This document shows positions 51,528 through 59,742 of a stretch of DNA of 64,000 bases, in pieces. The DNA comes from Phocaeicola coprocola DSM 17136 (GTDB taxonomy: Bacteria; Bacteroidota; Bacteroidia; Bacteroidales; Bacteroidaceae). Made by a program: the position numbers and the translations under genes. The stretch lies in contig NZ_DS981439.1 in assembly GCF_000154845.1 (NCBI RefSeq), positions 18,609-82,608 of the forward strand. The letters are read 5' to 3'. The notes under the pieces were generated by a model. That model did not search any database. It saw only the letters and a program-made list of their open reading frames with translations, and was not told the origin of the DNA. Positions within the stretch are counted from its first letter, which is position 1; every line of letters starts with the position of its first letter.

Positions 51528-53562
51528 CGGGCTGGCGGTGTTCAAACACTACCTGCCCGGAAACTGGCGCATAGGTCGCAACTTCCTTAACCCGCTGTAC
51601 GAGGACAGCAAGGCTTCCTGCAACATCTACTTCGACCGCCGGGGCGGTATCTACAAGATGAAAGACTTCGGCAACGACAGTTATAGCGGCGACTGTTTCT
51701 TCCTCGTGGGGCAGTTAAAGGGGCTGGACTGCAACCGGGCGGCTGACTTCGTGGAGATACTGGAAATCATCGACCGGGACTTGGGTTTGGGGCTGGCTTC
51801 CGGCACTCCGGTTTCCGTTCCCCCGGCAACCGTCCGCCGGGCAGTGCCGGACAAACCCGAAGAAACGTCCGAAAAGCCCGTCAAGCCCTACCAGTTCCGG
51901 GAACAGAAGTTCCCGCTTGCCGAACTGGTGTACTGGCAACAGTACGGCATCACGCCCGAACTGCTGGAACGTTACAAGGTCTGCTCGCTCCGGGAGTATC
52001 ACAGCGAAACGGCAGAGGGCAAACCGTACACCTACACTTCATCGGTGGCAGAACCCATGTACGGCTACAAGGGCAAACAGCACATCAAGCTGTACCGCCC
52101 GTTCTCCACGCCCCGCTTCCTCTACGGCGGCAGCTTCGGCGAGAACTACAGTTTCGGGCTGGAACAACTGCCAGCCAAAGGCGACACGCTATTCATCACG
52201 GGCGGCGAGAAAGACGTGCTTTCGCTGGCGGCGCACGGTTTTCACGCTATCTGCTTCAACAGCGAAACGGTGACTATCCCTCCCACGCTGGTCTATCGGC
52301 TGACGTTCCGCTTCAAGCACATCGTCCTGCTCTTTGACATGGACAAGACGGGCAGGGAAAGTTCATGCAAGCAGGAAAAACTATTGGAAGAATTTGGCGT
52401 GAAACGCCTGCTGCTCCCGCTTCCGGGAACGAAAGAGGAAAAGGACATATCCGACTACTTCAAAGCCGGGAACACCCGTGAAGATTTCCTGAAGCTGTTT
52501 ATCGAATTTTTAGACAACCTGTATAGCGACACATTGATTATGCTAAAATCATGCGAGATAGATTTCAACAACCCGCCCGCCAAAGCACAAGAGATTATTT
52601 CGGCGGGTGACGTTCCGCTGGGGACACAAGGCAACCTGTTCGGCATCACCGGGGGCGAGGGAACGGGAAAGAGCAATTATGTAGCCGCAATCGTGGCGGG
52701 CTGCATCTGCCCGGCTGGTGCGGAAGTAGATACGCTGGGCATACAGATAACCGCCAACGGCAGGCACAAGGCGGTCTTGCTTTACGATACCGAGCAATCG
52801 GAAGTGCAACTGTTCAAGAATGTAAGCAACCTGCTGGCACGTGCCAAACAGCCGGACAAACCCGATGAACTCAAAGCGTTCTGCCTGACGGGTATGTCAC
52901 GCAAAGAACGCTTGAACGCCATTGTGCAGAGCATGGATAAGTTTTACTACCAGTACGGCGGCATCCAGTTGGTCGTCATTGACGGCATCGCCGACCTTGT
53001 TAAGAGTGCCAACGATGAAGCGGAAAGCGTGGCGGTGATAGATGAACTTTATCGGCTGGCTGGCATCTACAACACGTGTATTCTGTGCGTGCTGCATTTC
53101 GTCCCCAACGGTTTGAAGCTGCGGGGACATTTGGGCAGCGAGTTGCAGCGCAAGGCGGCTACAATCCTTTCGATAGAGAAAGACGATGAACCCGCCCAGT
53201 CGGTGGTGAAAGCCCTGAAAGTAAGGGACGGAAGCCCGCTGGACGTGCCGCTGATGCTCTTTGCATGGGACAAGGAAGCCGGGATGCACGTGTACAAGGG
53301 CGAGAAGCCCCGTGAGGAAAAGGAGAAACGCAAGGAAAGGGAACTGGTGAATGTCGCACATGACATCTTCGGGCGGCAGACACGCATCACCTACATAGAC
53401 CTTTGCGAGCAGTTGCAGCAGGTATTGGACATCAAGGAGCGCACCGCAAAGAGCTATATCCGCTTCATGCGGGAAAGGGACATCATCACCAAAGACACGG
53501 CGAACCAAAGCTGTTTTGTCATCGGTTCATATCATCTTCAAAGGAACGCAAGCTGCCCGTAG
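51490..53562 (+). CDS. Primase-helicase (Toprim plus RepA-like ATPase)
   Basis: 690 residues. N-terminal primase-like zinc-less domain (ASCNIYFDRRGGIYKMKDFGNDSYSGD), a Toprim-like core (LFITGGEKDVLSLAAHGFHAICF; IVLLFDMDKTGR), then an AAA_25/RepA-like ATPase with Walker A GGEGTGKS (388-395) and Walker B LVVIDGIADL. C-terminal HTH-like region. Such proteins prime and unwind DNA during plasmid or element replication, so the circular form of this element may replicate. Confidence 0.85.
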   Translation: MLRKEEILERTSNGLAVFKHYLPGNWRIGRNFLNPLYEDSKASCNIYFDRRGGIYKMKDFGNDSYSGDCFFLVGQLKGLDCNRAADFVEILEIIDRDLGLGLASGTPVSVPPATVRRAVPDKPEETSEKPVKPYQFREQKFPLAELVYWQQYGITPELLERYKVCSLREYHSETAEGKPYTYTSSVAEPMYGYKGKQHIKLYRPFSTPRFLYGGSFGENYSFGLEQLPAKGDTLFITGGEKDVLSLAAHGFHAICFNSETVTIPPTLVYRLTFRFKHIVLLFDMDKTGRESSCKQEKLLEEFGVKRLLLPLPGTKEEKDISDYFKAGNTREDFLKLFIEFLDNLYSDTLIMLKSCEIDFNNPPAKAQEIISAGDVPLGTQGNLFGITGGEGTGKSNYVAAIVAGCICPAGAEVDTLGIQITANGRHKAVLLYDTEQSEVQLFKNVSNLLARAKQPDKPDELKAFCLTGMSRKERLNAIVQSMDKFYYQYGGIQLVVIDGIADLVKSANDEAESVAVIDELYRLAGIYNTCILCVLHFVPNGLKLRGHLGSELQRKAATILSIEKDDEPAQSVVKALKVRDGSPLDVPLMLFAWDKEAGMHVYKGEKPREEKEKRKERELVNVAHDIFGRQTRITYIDLCEQLQQVLDIKERTAKSYIRFMRERDIITKDTANQSCFVIGSYHLQRNASCP

Positions 53563-53600
53563 GCGTATGGGCTGAACTTGTGTATTTTTAGGTGCTTGTG

Positions 53601-53636
53601 TCCTGCCCTGTTGTGATAACACGGCAGGATTTTTTC
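53601..53636 (+). terminator. Terminator after the primase-helicase gene
   Basis: TCCTGCC / GGCAGGA with an inner GTTGTGATAACAC-type loop, then six T residues. Confidence 0.8.
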
Positions 53637-53667
53637 TGTTTGCACGTGATTTTTCAGGGTATTTGCT

Positions 53668-53916
53668 TAACTTTGCAGAAGTTACACGGAAAAGTAACGG
53701 CAGTTGGACGGCGGTTGCCGGAATATTGCCTTTATATATAACATATACGTTCGCCGAACGTCCCAAAGTAGAAAACTGGCACTTTTCAAAATGTGGGGAT
53801 ATTCAGCGCAGGATATGCTATGCGTTTGTCATAGCGTGGCTGCACTGTTTCCACATTTGGGTATGCCAGTACCTCTACTTTGAAACAGCGTCATGCCACG
53901 CTTTCTTTTTTGGGGT
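53668..53916 (+). ncRNA. Structured leader or small RNA
   Basis: A -7 box TAACTTTG at 53668-53675 is followed by two overlapping folds. Fold 1: GTAGA/TCTAC and ACTGGCA/TGCCAGT (53768-53781 with 53864-53878), ATGTGG/CCACAT, and an inner GCTATG/CATAGC. Fold 2: AGCGTGGC...CTGTTTC with GAAACAG...GCCACGCT (53833-53850, 53882-53901), then a T-run. Fold 2 is terminator-like and competes with fold 1. A 92-residue frame from TTG 53663 crosses it but starts inside the promoter box. The DHFR-like gene follows 55 nt later. Confidence 0.45.
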
Positions 53917-53970
53917 TGCGGCTAACGTGCCAAGACAGTAGGGATTTATATCACTTTAATACCTGACAAT

Positions 53971-54489
53971 ATGGAACAAATCAAAGCGCACATCGCCGTA
54001 TCGCTGGACGGGCATACCGCCACGCCGGACTATGAACTGGACTGGATGCCCCGTGAGGTCAAGGAACTGGCGGCAAGGGAACACGCCGCCGCAAGCTGCC
54101 TGCTTATGGGGGCGAACACCTACAACTACATCTTTGAACACTGGGGCGGGTGGCCGCACAAAAGCAAACGGTCTTTTGTGGTGTCACACTACGACACCAA
54201 CGTTACACCGGACTGCGGGGTGGAGTTCCTGACCGAAGAACCGCTGCAAAGGGTCTATGAACTGAAACAGGAAACCGACATGCTGGTGGTGGGTGGCGGC
54301 AAGCTGCTTACTTCATTGATTAAAGCCGGACTGCTGGACAGCCTGACAATCTACACCGTCCCGGTCATGGCGGGCAAAGGCATCGGTTTTGTCGGGGAAA
54401 CATCCGGCTCGCTGTGGAAGCTCTCGGAAAGCAGGGTGCTGGATAACGGGGTGGTCTGTTCGACCTACCTGTTTGGCGGGAACATATAA
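53971..54489 (+). CDS. Dihydrofolate reductase-family protein (RibD C-terminal-like)
   Basis: 172 residues. MEQIKAHIAVSLDGHTATPDYELDWM, CLLMGANTYNYI, DMLVVGGGKLLTSLIKAGLLDSLTIYTVPVMAGKGIGF: the DHFR/RibD reductase fold with the NADPH-binding GGG loop. Frequent as cargo on Bacteroides elements. Whether it reduces folate, a flavin precursor or something else is unknown. Preceded by the structured leader at 53668-53916. Confidence 0.85.
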   Translation: MEQIKAHIAVSLDGHTATPDYELDWMPREVKELAAREHAAASCLLMGANTYNYIFEHWGGWPHKSKRSFVVSHYDTNVTPDCGVEFLTEEPLQRVYELKQETDMLVVGGGKLLTSLIKAGLLDSLTIYTVPVMAGKGIGFVGETSGSLWKLSESRVLDNGVVCSTYLFGGNI

Positions 54490-54493
54490 AAAA

Positions 54494-54518
54494 TGCGCCC
54501 GGTTTCCCTCCGGGCGCA
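54494..54518 (-). terminator. Terminator of the leftward topB operon
   Basis: TGCGCCCGG / CCGGGCGCA, 9 bp perfect, 7-nt loop. The T-run appears on the minus strand (six T), so it serves topB; on the plus strand no T-run follows. Confidence 0.7.
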
Positions 54519-54539
54519 ACCACTAAAATTTCAATTATT
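54518..54539. repeat. Inverted repeat, left copy, flanking topB/DUF3945 operon
   Basis: 22 bp, the reverse complement of 58019-58040 with 21 of 22 positions equal. It looks like the leader of the DUF3945 gene placed at the opposite end of the operon. Confidence 0.65.
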
Positions 54540-54586
54540 ATAAGCTGTAAAACCTATCACAATGAAATTTCAGCGGCAAAGATAGG

Positions 54587-56674
54587 CTATTTCTTCGGTT
54601 TCGCTTTCTTTTCGGGGAATGAAAAACCGACATTGAACTGCTCGTCCAGTACCAGCGAAGCATCGAAAGCCTTGCCGTTCTTGCCCTTGAAGCCCTTGAT
54701 TAGCCCGGTCTTGCGTTTAGTCACCAGCTCGACAATCTGCTTGTCGGAAAGCTGCTTGTCGCACTTGTTGCGGAATATGGTAAGCGTGCAGTCCACGTTG
54801 GAACACTTCGCCACTTTCGGGTAGAACAGGATGCGCCCGCTGCCGCATTTCGGGCAGGGGCAGGTTTCACCAGTAGCGACAGATAGCTGCACCGATAGCA
54901 GTTCTGCGGTGATTTGCGTTGCGTACACCTCGATGCCCTTTCGGAACGTGTCGGCATCCATGCTGCCCGCTTCTATCTTGGCAAGGGCGGTTTCCCACAT
55001 GCCCGTCATTTCGACATCGGCAATCTTCTTGTCCCTGACAATCCCATAAACGGCAAGCCCCTTGTCGGTAGGCACAAGGTTCTTCTTCTCACGCACGATG
55101 TACTGGCGGGCGAACAGCGTTTCGATAATCGCCGCACGGGTGGCGGGCGTGCCTATCCCGACATCTTTCAGGCTGGCTTTCAGTTCGGCATCTTCCAGTT
55201 CCCTGCCTGCGTTCTCCATTGCCGCCAACAGGCTGCTTTCCGTGTGCAGCGGTTTCGGCTTGGTCTGCTTTTCGAGCAGATCCACGCCGGAGAGTGGCAA
55301 ATATTCTCCCTCTTGGAGTGGCGGCAGGCTGGCGGCTTCTTCATCCCCGCCCGTTTCCGGCTCGCCGAACACGGCACGCCACCCGGCTTCTTTCATCACA
55401 GACCCTTTCACCGTAAAGTCGGTATCTCCCCCTGACAGCAAGGCGGTGGTAACGTCTTTCACGCACTTGCCCGAAAAGGCTTCCAGCATACGCCCGGCTA
55501 CCAGCTCGTAAACCGCCCGCTCGTCTTTGGAAAGTTCGCCGGGCAGGTTCTCGGTAATGATTAAGGCGTGGTGGTCGGTCACTTTGCCGTCATTCACGCT
55601 GCGGCGGTTCAGGGGTGTGCCGTCCAGCCCGGCGGCATACCCGGCAAAGCGGGAGTATTGCCCCAGCAGGGCGACACGTTCCGGCATTTCATCGAAAACG
55701 TCCTCCGGGATATAGCGGCTTCCGGTTCGGGGATAGGACATCACTTTCTTTTCATACAGGCTTTGCGCTATGGAAAGCGTCTTGTCAGCCGAGAAGTTCA
55801 GCTTCGTGTTCGCTTCCTTTTGCAGCGTGGTAAGGTCGTACAAAAGCGGCGGTTCTTGGCAGGCTTCTTTCCTCTCAACGGATTTAACCACAAGTTGCCC
55901 GGCATCCTTTACCCGTTGCAGGGCGGCTATGGCTTCGGGCTGCTGTTCCCACTTGGCGGTCGATTGGGCGGTAAAATTTATTCCCCCGCTGGCGGTCACC
56001 GCTTTGAGTTGCCAAAACTTGGCGGGTACGAAATTCCTGTTCTCCAAATAGCGGCCGCATATCATCACGAGCGTGGGTGTCTGTACCCTGCCCAGCGAGA
56101 ACACCCCCTGCCCGGCAGCTACGCTCAACGCTTGGGTGGCGTTTATCCCTATCAGCCAGTCCGCTTCGCTGCGGGACTTGGCAGAGAGGTAAAGGTTATC
56201 GTAACGCTCTCCCGGCTGCAAGTTATCCAGCCCCTCACGGATTGCCTTGTCGGTAAGGCTGCTTATCCACAGGCGCACAAATGGTTTCCGGCAGTTCAGG
56301 TAATGGAAGATATAGCGGAAGATTAACTCACCCTCACGCCCGGCATCGGTGGCGACAATAATCCGGTCGCACTGGTCGAACACTTCCTTTATCACTTTCA
56401 ACTGTTTCAGCACGCCGGGGTCTGCCTTGTACCCTTTCTCCGCTTTCACCTGACGGGGGATTAGCTGGAAATCGGGCGGCAGTATGGGCAGGCTCTCCCT
56501 GCGGAAGTTCGCCACGCCGTAGGCTTCCGGCATGGCAAGCTGGATTAAGTGGCCGAACGCCCATGTCACCATATACCCGTTGCCGGAAAGATAACCGTCA
56601 TTACGCCCGGTCGCACCGATGATGCGGGCGATGTCCTTTGCCACGCTGGGCTTTTCTGCTATCAATGCAATCAT
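54587..56674 (-). CDS. topB: DNA topoisomerase III (TopB), module 2
   Basis: 695 residues, with Toprim (LIAEKPSVAKDIA; ATDAGREGELIFRYIF), catalytic Tyr314 in VMSYPRTGSRY, and a C-terminal zinc ribbon (CPCPKCGSGRILFYPK ... CSNVDCTLTIF). Diverged from the copy at 36118 throughout but with the same length and active-site position. Having two copies suggests two independent element modules side by side. Confidence 0.93.
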   Translation of the reverse strand: MIALIAEKPSVAKDIARIIGATGRNDGYLSGNGYMVTWAFGHLIQLAMPEAYGVANFRRESLPILPPDFQLIPRQVKAEKGYKADPGVLKQLKVIKEVFDQCDRIIVATDAGREGELIFRYIFHYLNCRKPFVRLWISSLTDKAIREGLDNLQPGERYDNLYLSAKSRSEADWLIGINATQALSVAAGQGVFSLGRVQTPTLVMICGRYLENRNFVPAKFWQLKAVTASGGINFTAQSTAKWEQQPEAIAALQRVKDAGQLVVKSVERKEACQEPPLLYDLTTLQKEANTKLNFSADKTLSIAQSLYEKKVMSYPRTGSRYIPEDVFDEMPERVALLGQYSRFAGYAAGLDGTPLNRRSVNDGKVTDHHALIITENLPGELSKDERAVYELVAGRMLEAFSGKCVKDVTTALLSGGDTDFTVKGSVMKEAGWRAVFGEPETGGDEEAASLPPLQEGEYLPLSGVDLLEKQTKPKPLHTESSLLAAMENAGRELEDAELKASLKDVGIGTPATRAAIIETLFARQYIVREKKNLVPTDKGLAVYGIVRDKKIADVEMTGMWETALAKIEAGSMDADTFRKGIEVYATQITAELLSVQLSVATGETCPCPKCGSGRILFYPKVAKCSNVDCTLTIFRNKCDKQLSDKQIVELVTKRKTGLIKGFKGKNGKAFDASLVLDEQFNVGFSFPEKKAKPKK

Positions 56675-56700
56675 AATTCTTTACTTTTTAATGGTGGATA

Positions 56701-58017
56701 TTACATTTTCATTCCTCTGGACTTCTTGGGCTTGTCAGCTTTCAGGCTCTTGTCCTGCGCTTTCTCCTGCTTCTCTTTCTGCTTGGGGGTGGGCTTGTCC
56801 TGACCCTGTTTCAACGGCTCTTTGCCCTGCTTGGTGGCTTCGTTGGTCTTGCCCCCGGAATTGACCGCTACCTGCGTCCGGTTCTCGGCGGCGGGGGTAA
56901 CGTCTTTCGGCTGCACCTTGTCGTGGGATTTGCCCTGTGCGCCGGGCTGTACATGACCGTTGAACTCAACGCCCTTGCCGTCCTTTAGCCCGGCTACCTG
57001 CTGTTCTGCGGGCTGCTGCCCCTGCTGCAAGAACTGGACGGCGGCACGGGGCAGGAACTCCAAGCCACGCTCCACCGCACTGACCTGCAAATAGGCACTG
57101 CGCTTCGTGCCGTCCCTGAATTGCAGGTTTTCCATTTTCACCGCTTGCCCGGCTTCAAAGGCGGCTTTCTGTTCCGGGCTGACTTGCACGTTACAGATTG
57201 TATCGGGGCATTTCCATTTGTCAGCCCGCATGTATTCCAGTTCGTGCGTGTACCTGTCCCGGCTGACAAACACGGGGATTTGCTCGCCGCTTTTCGGGTC
57301 TTTGATTTCAGCGATGCCGCCCAAGTTGCCAGTGCCTTGCAAGTTGCCCTGTTCCTGCTTGGTGAACCCGTGTTCATGGAACGGGCGTTGCAACAGCTTT
57401 TCGTCCTGCTGCACGCCGTGCAGCTTGGGTACTACCGTGCCGTCCTTTGCCTGATAGAAAGAGAGCTTGACATCGGTAGGTTTGAGGTAGAAGCCGCCCA
57501 CCGTCCCCGAAACGGTGTAGGTATTTCGGGACTTGTAGCCACGCATCACCCGGTCGAAGTCCTTCGTGTTTTTCAGGGTGTCGGCGGTGATGCCGACTTT
57601 TTTCAGGTTCTCCCAGTCGATTTTTGCCGGGTCGAAGCGGTAACCCTGCTTGAACTCGTGGAAGTCGGGCTTCGGAACTCGAAGCATTTCAGCCCGCTTG
57701 TCGCCCTCCGGTGTAGGGTTGCGGTGGTTTTCCTCGATTGCCTTTGCGTCCCGCTCCGCTTCGGAAGCCTTGACGCTGAACAGTTCCAGCCCGGAAGTGT
57801 CCTGATACTTGCGGTAGAAGTTGGAAATGAAGTTGCTGAACACATCGCTGTTCTTGTCCACCTGCATGAACTCGCCACCGTGTGTCGGCGGTACGGTCTG
57901 CAAATTGCCCTCCTTGTCAATACCCTTAACGGCACTCACCTTTCCCTGCTGTTTATCCAAGACCAGCAGCACGTCTTTTTCCTGCCCCTCTGCGGGCGGG
58001 GTCATTCTGTTTGCCAT
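56701..58017 (-). CDS. DUF4099/DUF3945 protein, module 2
   Basis: 438 residues. VLLVLDKQQGKVSAVKGIDKEGNLQTVPP parallels the N-terminus of the module 1 protein; DWENLKKVGITADTLKN and the DUF3945-type blocks (FHEHGFTKQEQGNLQ; IPVFVSRDRYTHELEYMR) follow, then a Gln/Lys-rich tail ending KKSRGMKM. Co-transcribed with topB downstream. Role unknown. Confidence 0.82.
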   Translation of the reverse strand: MANRMTPPAEGQEKDVLLVLDKQQGKVSAVKGIDKEGNLQTVPPTHGGEFMQVDKNSDVFSNFISNFYRKYQDTSGLELFSVKASEAERDAKAIEENHRNPTPEGDKRAEMLRVPKPDFHEFKQGYRFDPAKIDWENLKKVGITADTLKNTKDFDRVMRGYKSRNTYTVSGTVGGFYLKPTDVKLSFYQAKDGTVVPKLHGVQQDEKLLQRPFHEHGFTKQEQGNLQGTGNLGGIAEIKDPKSGEQIPVFVSRDRYTHELEYMRADKWKCPDTICNVQVSPEQKAAFEAGQAVKMENLQFRDGTKRSAYLQVSAVERGLEFLPRAAVQFLQQGQQPAEQQVAGLKDGKGVEFNGHVQPGAQGKSHDKVQPKDVTPAAENRTQVAVNSGGKTNEATKQGKEPLKQGQDKPTPKQKEKQEKAQDKSLKADKPKKSRGMKM

Positions 58018-58018
58018 A

Positions 58019-58040
58019 AATAATTGAAATTTTAGCGGTT
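58019..58040. repeat. Inverted repeat, right copy, flanking topB/DUF3945 operon
   Basis: Partner of 54518-54539. It overlaps the leader of the DUF3945 gene (minus-strand start at 58017). Confidence 0.65.
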
Positions 58041-58057
58041 ACGGGAATAGTCCCGCC

Positions 58058-58065
58058 CAAAGGTA
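58058..58065 (-). promoter_or_regulatory. -7 box of the leftward DUF3945/topB operon
   Basis: Reading leftward, TACCTTTG, about 40 nt before the ATG at 58017. No clear -33 box. Confidence 0.45.
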
Positions 58066-58345
58066 GCGACTAAATATGCTATATTTGGACGGGCGGCAAG
58101 GGCTGTCCGAATTTGTCCTGCGGTGTCCCGATTTGTCCGGGTGGGATGAAATTCCGCAACCATTGGTTGCAGAATTGAAAAGGGCATAAAAAAAGAGAGT
58201 GAATGATTTCACTCTCTTTCGATGAACCCTTTGTGAACCCTTTGGTCGTTTTTTGAAATAGCTAAAACTCAAGTAATTTGCATATTTTGCAAAAGAAAAT
58301 CATTCGAGTATGAACCATATGTGAACCCTTTAATGGATTAGCGGG
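58064..58345 (+). repeat. Diverged element repeat, copy A
   Basis: Starts TAGCGACTAAA, then GGCAAGGG.TG.CCGAATTTG TCCTGCGG, TCCGGGTG, a hairpin at 58150-58176 (AATTC.GCAACCA with TGGTTGC.GAATT), and repeats of GTGAACCCTTT. Copy B at 60711 has the same order with a different but complementary hairpin. Confidence 0.65.
58192..58219. terminator. Bidirectional terminator-like hairpin inside copy A
   Basis: AAAGAGAGTGAA / TTTCACTCTCTTT, with A- and T-runs on the two sides. Confidence 0.75.
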
Positions 58346-58377
58346 GAACACTGTTTAAGCGTCATCGCGCTTCGTTA
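58331..58377 (-). repeat. Orphan cassette recombination site, inverted
   Basis: On the minus strand TAACGAAGCGCGATGACGC ... AGTGTTCCCCGCTAATCCATTA. About 37 of 46 positions equal site S7 of the rAID array (46495-46540), including both ends and the CGTTCCCCGCT-like arm. There is no recombinase or cassette gene beside it. Confidence 0.65.
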
Positions 58378-58608
58378 GTAATCTGTTATTGCACTCGTTT
58401 CAAATCCCCGATAGATTGGAGTGACATTTCTATGTAGGGAATAGTTTTTAGAATATGGATGTTATCTATTGCTTCTTTACCACCCAATGCCAATGCCGAT
58501 ACAAGACATGGAGATTATAGAATAAAAATAATTCATCTTTCTTATTATCAGTCATTTGAATATTTTCTGTTTTTCTCTATTTTTGCCATTTTCTGTTATT
58601 CAGTACAC
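58378..58608. other. AT-rich gap
   Basis: No convincing gene. A 91-residue frame at 58459-58734 spans the integrase promoter and is not supported. Confidence 0.45.
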
Positions 58609-58638
58609 TTTGAAATATCATTTTCTTTTGTACCTTTG
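58609..58638 (+). promoter_or_regulatory. Promoter of the truncated integrase gene
   Basis: TTTG at 58609-58612, 18 nt, TACCTTTG at 58631-58638; transcription would start near 58645. Confidence 0.5.
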
Positions 58639-58721
58639 CATCCGCAAAAAACAAAAGAAAATCAACTATTTAGTGTAATTACCCGGTTACGGCACCTAAA
58701 TCGAGATAAAACCTCTAAACA

Positions 58722-58820
58722 ATGGCAATGTTAGAAAATAAAACGAAAGAAAACCCCAAGCTGGAGCAAAATAAGCTCTCGGACGGTAGAATAAGCCTTT
58801 ACTTAGAGTATTATTTCCTC
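58722..58820 (+). pseudogene. Truncated ICE-type tyrosine integrase (N-terminus only)
   Basis: The first about 30 residues (ENKTKENPKLEQNKLSDGRI then SLYLEYY) match the start of the Arm-DNA-binding domain of Bacteroides ICE/transposon integrases (KLxxGRxSLYLEYY). After 58820 the frame becomes unrelated, AT-rich and short (stop at 58952). The rest of the integrase is gone, so the module 2 element cannot use it. The promoter upstream is intact. Confidence 0.55.
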
Positions 58821-59003
58821 CTCAAATTATTAAAAGTAATACTGTCAAAAAGAAATACCTTTTATTCTTACTCTTTTCGCCAGTACTTATATCTTGCAGT
58901 CAACAGAAAAAAGTTTAGTACGGTTTGGATATATAGACAAAAAACAGACTAAACTCCAAACATGGAAATTCAGATATTTTTTATACATTTCTCTTATATA
59001 CAA

Positions 59004-59588
59004 ATGATAGCCGAATTCAATTCATATATGAGTAACATAGACATAGACTTCTTCAAGGAGTTGTGTCTGAAACATGGAGAGTTACGACATTATAAAAAGA
59101 ATGAGTTTATTCTCCATGAAGGTGATGCCTGTTCTTTCTTCGGGTTTATCTTATCAGGCGTAGTCAAATACAGTTGCACCAACCGGACAGAAAACAAGCC
59201 GTATAATGTCGGTTTTTCCTTTCCAAATGAATTTATAGCCGATTATCCCACTTGCTTATATGGCATGAAATCAGAATTGAATATACAGGCGATAATCCCG
59301 TGCGAGATTTACATCTGTTCTTCTACATTCTTACAGCAAAAATTCAAGGAAAATAATGAAAACCAACGGATAGCCCGTATCGCAGCCGAACAGATGTTTT
59401 TCCAATCATATTCACGTTATTTGGATTTATTCAGATTCACACCGGAAGAGCGTTACCTCCAACTTTTAAAAAAATGCCCTGCAATCCTTCAAATGGTATC
59501 ACTAAAAGAAATAGCATCCTACCTTAAAATTACACCCATACACATGAGCCGAATCAGACGCAAGCAAAGTTTTGACAACAAAAAATAA
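59004..59588 (+). CDS. Crp/Fnr-family transcription regulator
   Basis: 194 residues from ATG 59004. N-terminal cyclic-nucleotide-binding-like beta-roll (HYKKNEFILHEGDACSFFGFILSGVVKYS) and C-terminal HTH (VSLKEIASYLKITPIHMSRIRR). No Fe-S cysteine cluster is seen. AT-rich, unlike the module to its left. Single gene; target unknown. Confidence 0.85.
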   Translation: MIAEFNSYMSNIDIDFFKELCLKHGELRHYKKNEFILHEGDACSFFGFILSGVVKYSCTNRTENKPYNVGFSFPNEFIADYPTCLYGMKSELNIQAIIPCEIYICSSTFLQQKFKENNENQRIARIAAEQMFFQSYSRYLDLFRFTPEERYLQLLKKCPAILQMVSLKEIASYLKITPIHMSRIRRKQSFDNKK

Positions 59589-59659
59589 ACATAGGTTTAG
59601 AAATTTACATTATAACAATATTCCAAGAGTATCTTAATCTGCCAAAGAATTCTTCTTTT

Positions 59660-59678
59660 TATCTTTGTCTTATCTTTG
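59660..59678 (+). promoter_or_regulatory. Two overlapping -7 boxes before the lipoprotein gene
   Basis: TATCTTTG at 59660-59667 and again at 59671-59678, 65-80 nt before the ATG. The -33 box is not clear. Confidence 0.45.
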
Positions 59679-59742
59679 GTTGGTTCAACGAAGAGACAAA
59701 ATAAAGATTGAATGAGTTAAACAAGAGATTAAAAAAAAGAAT

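Noticed and set aside
53663..53941. A 92-residue frame with several Cys and aromatic residues upstream of the DHFR-like gene
   Set aside because: It starts with TTG inside the -7 promoter box and follows the arms of two strong RNA folds, so it is better explained as structured RNA. I kept the RNA and note the frame in its entry.
58459..58734. A 91-residue frame upstream of the integrase fragment
   Set aside because: It crosses a good promoter and is made of low-complexity aromatic residues.
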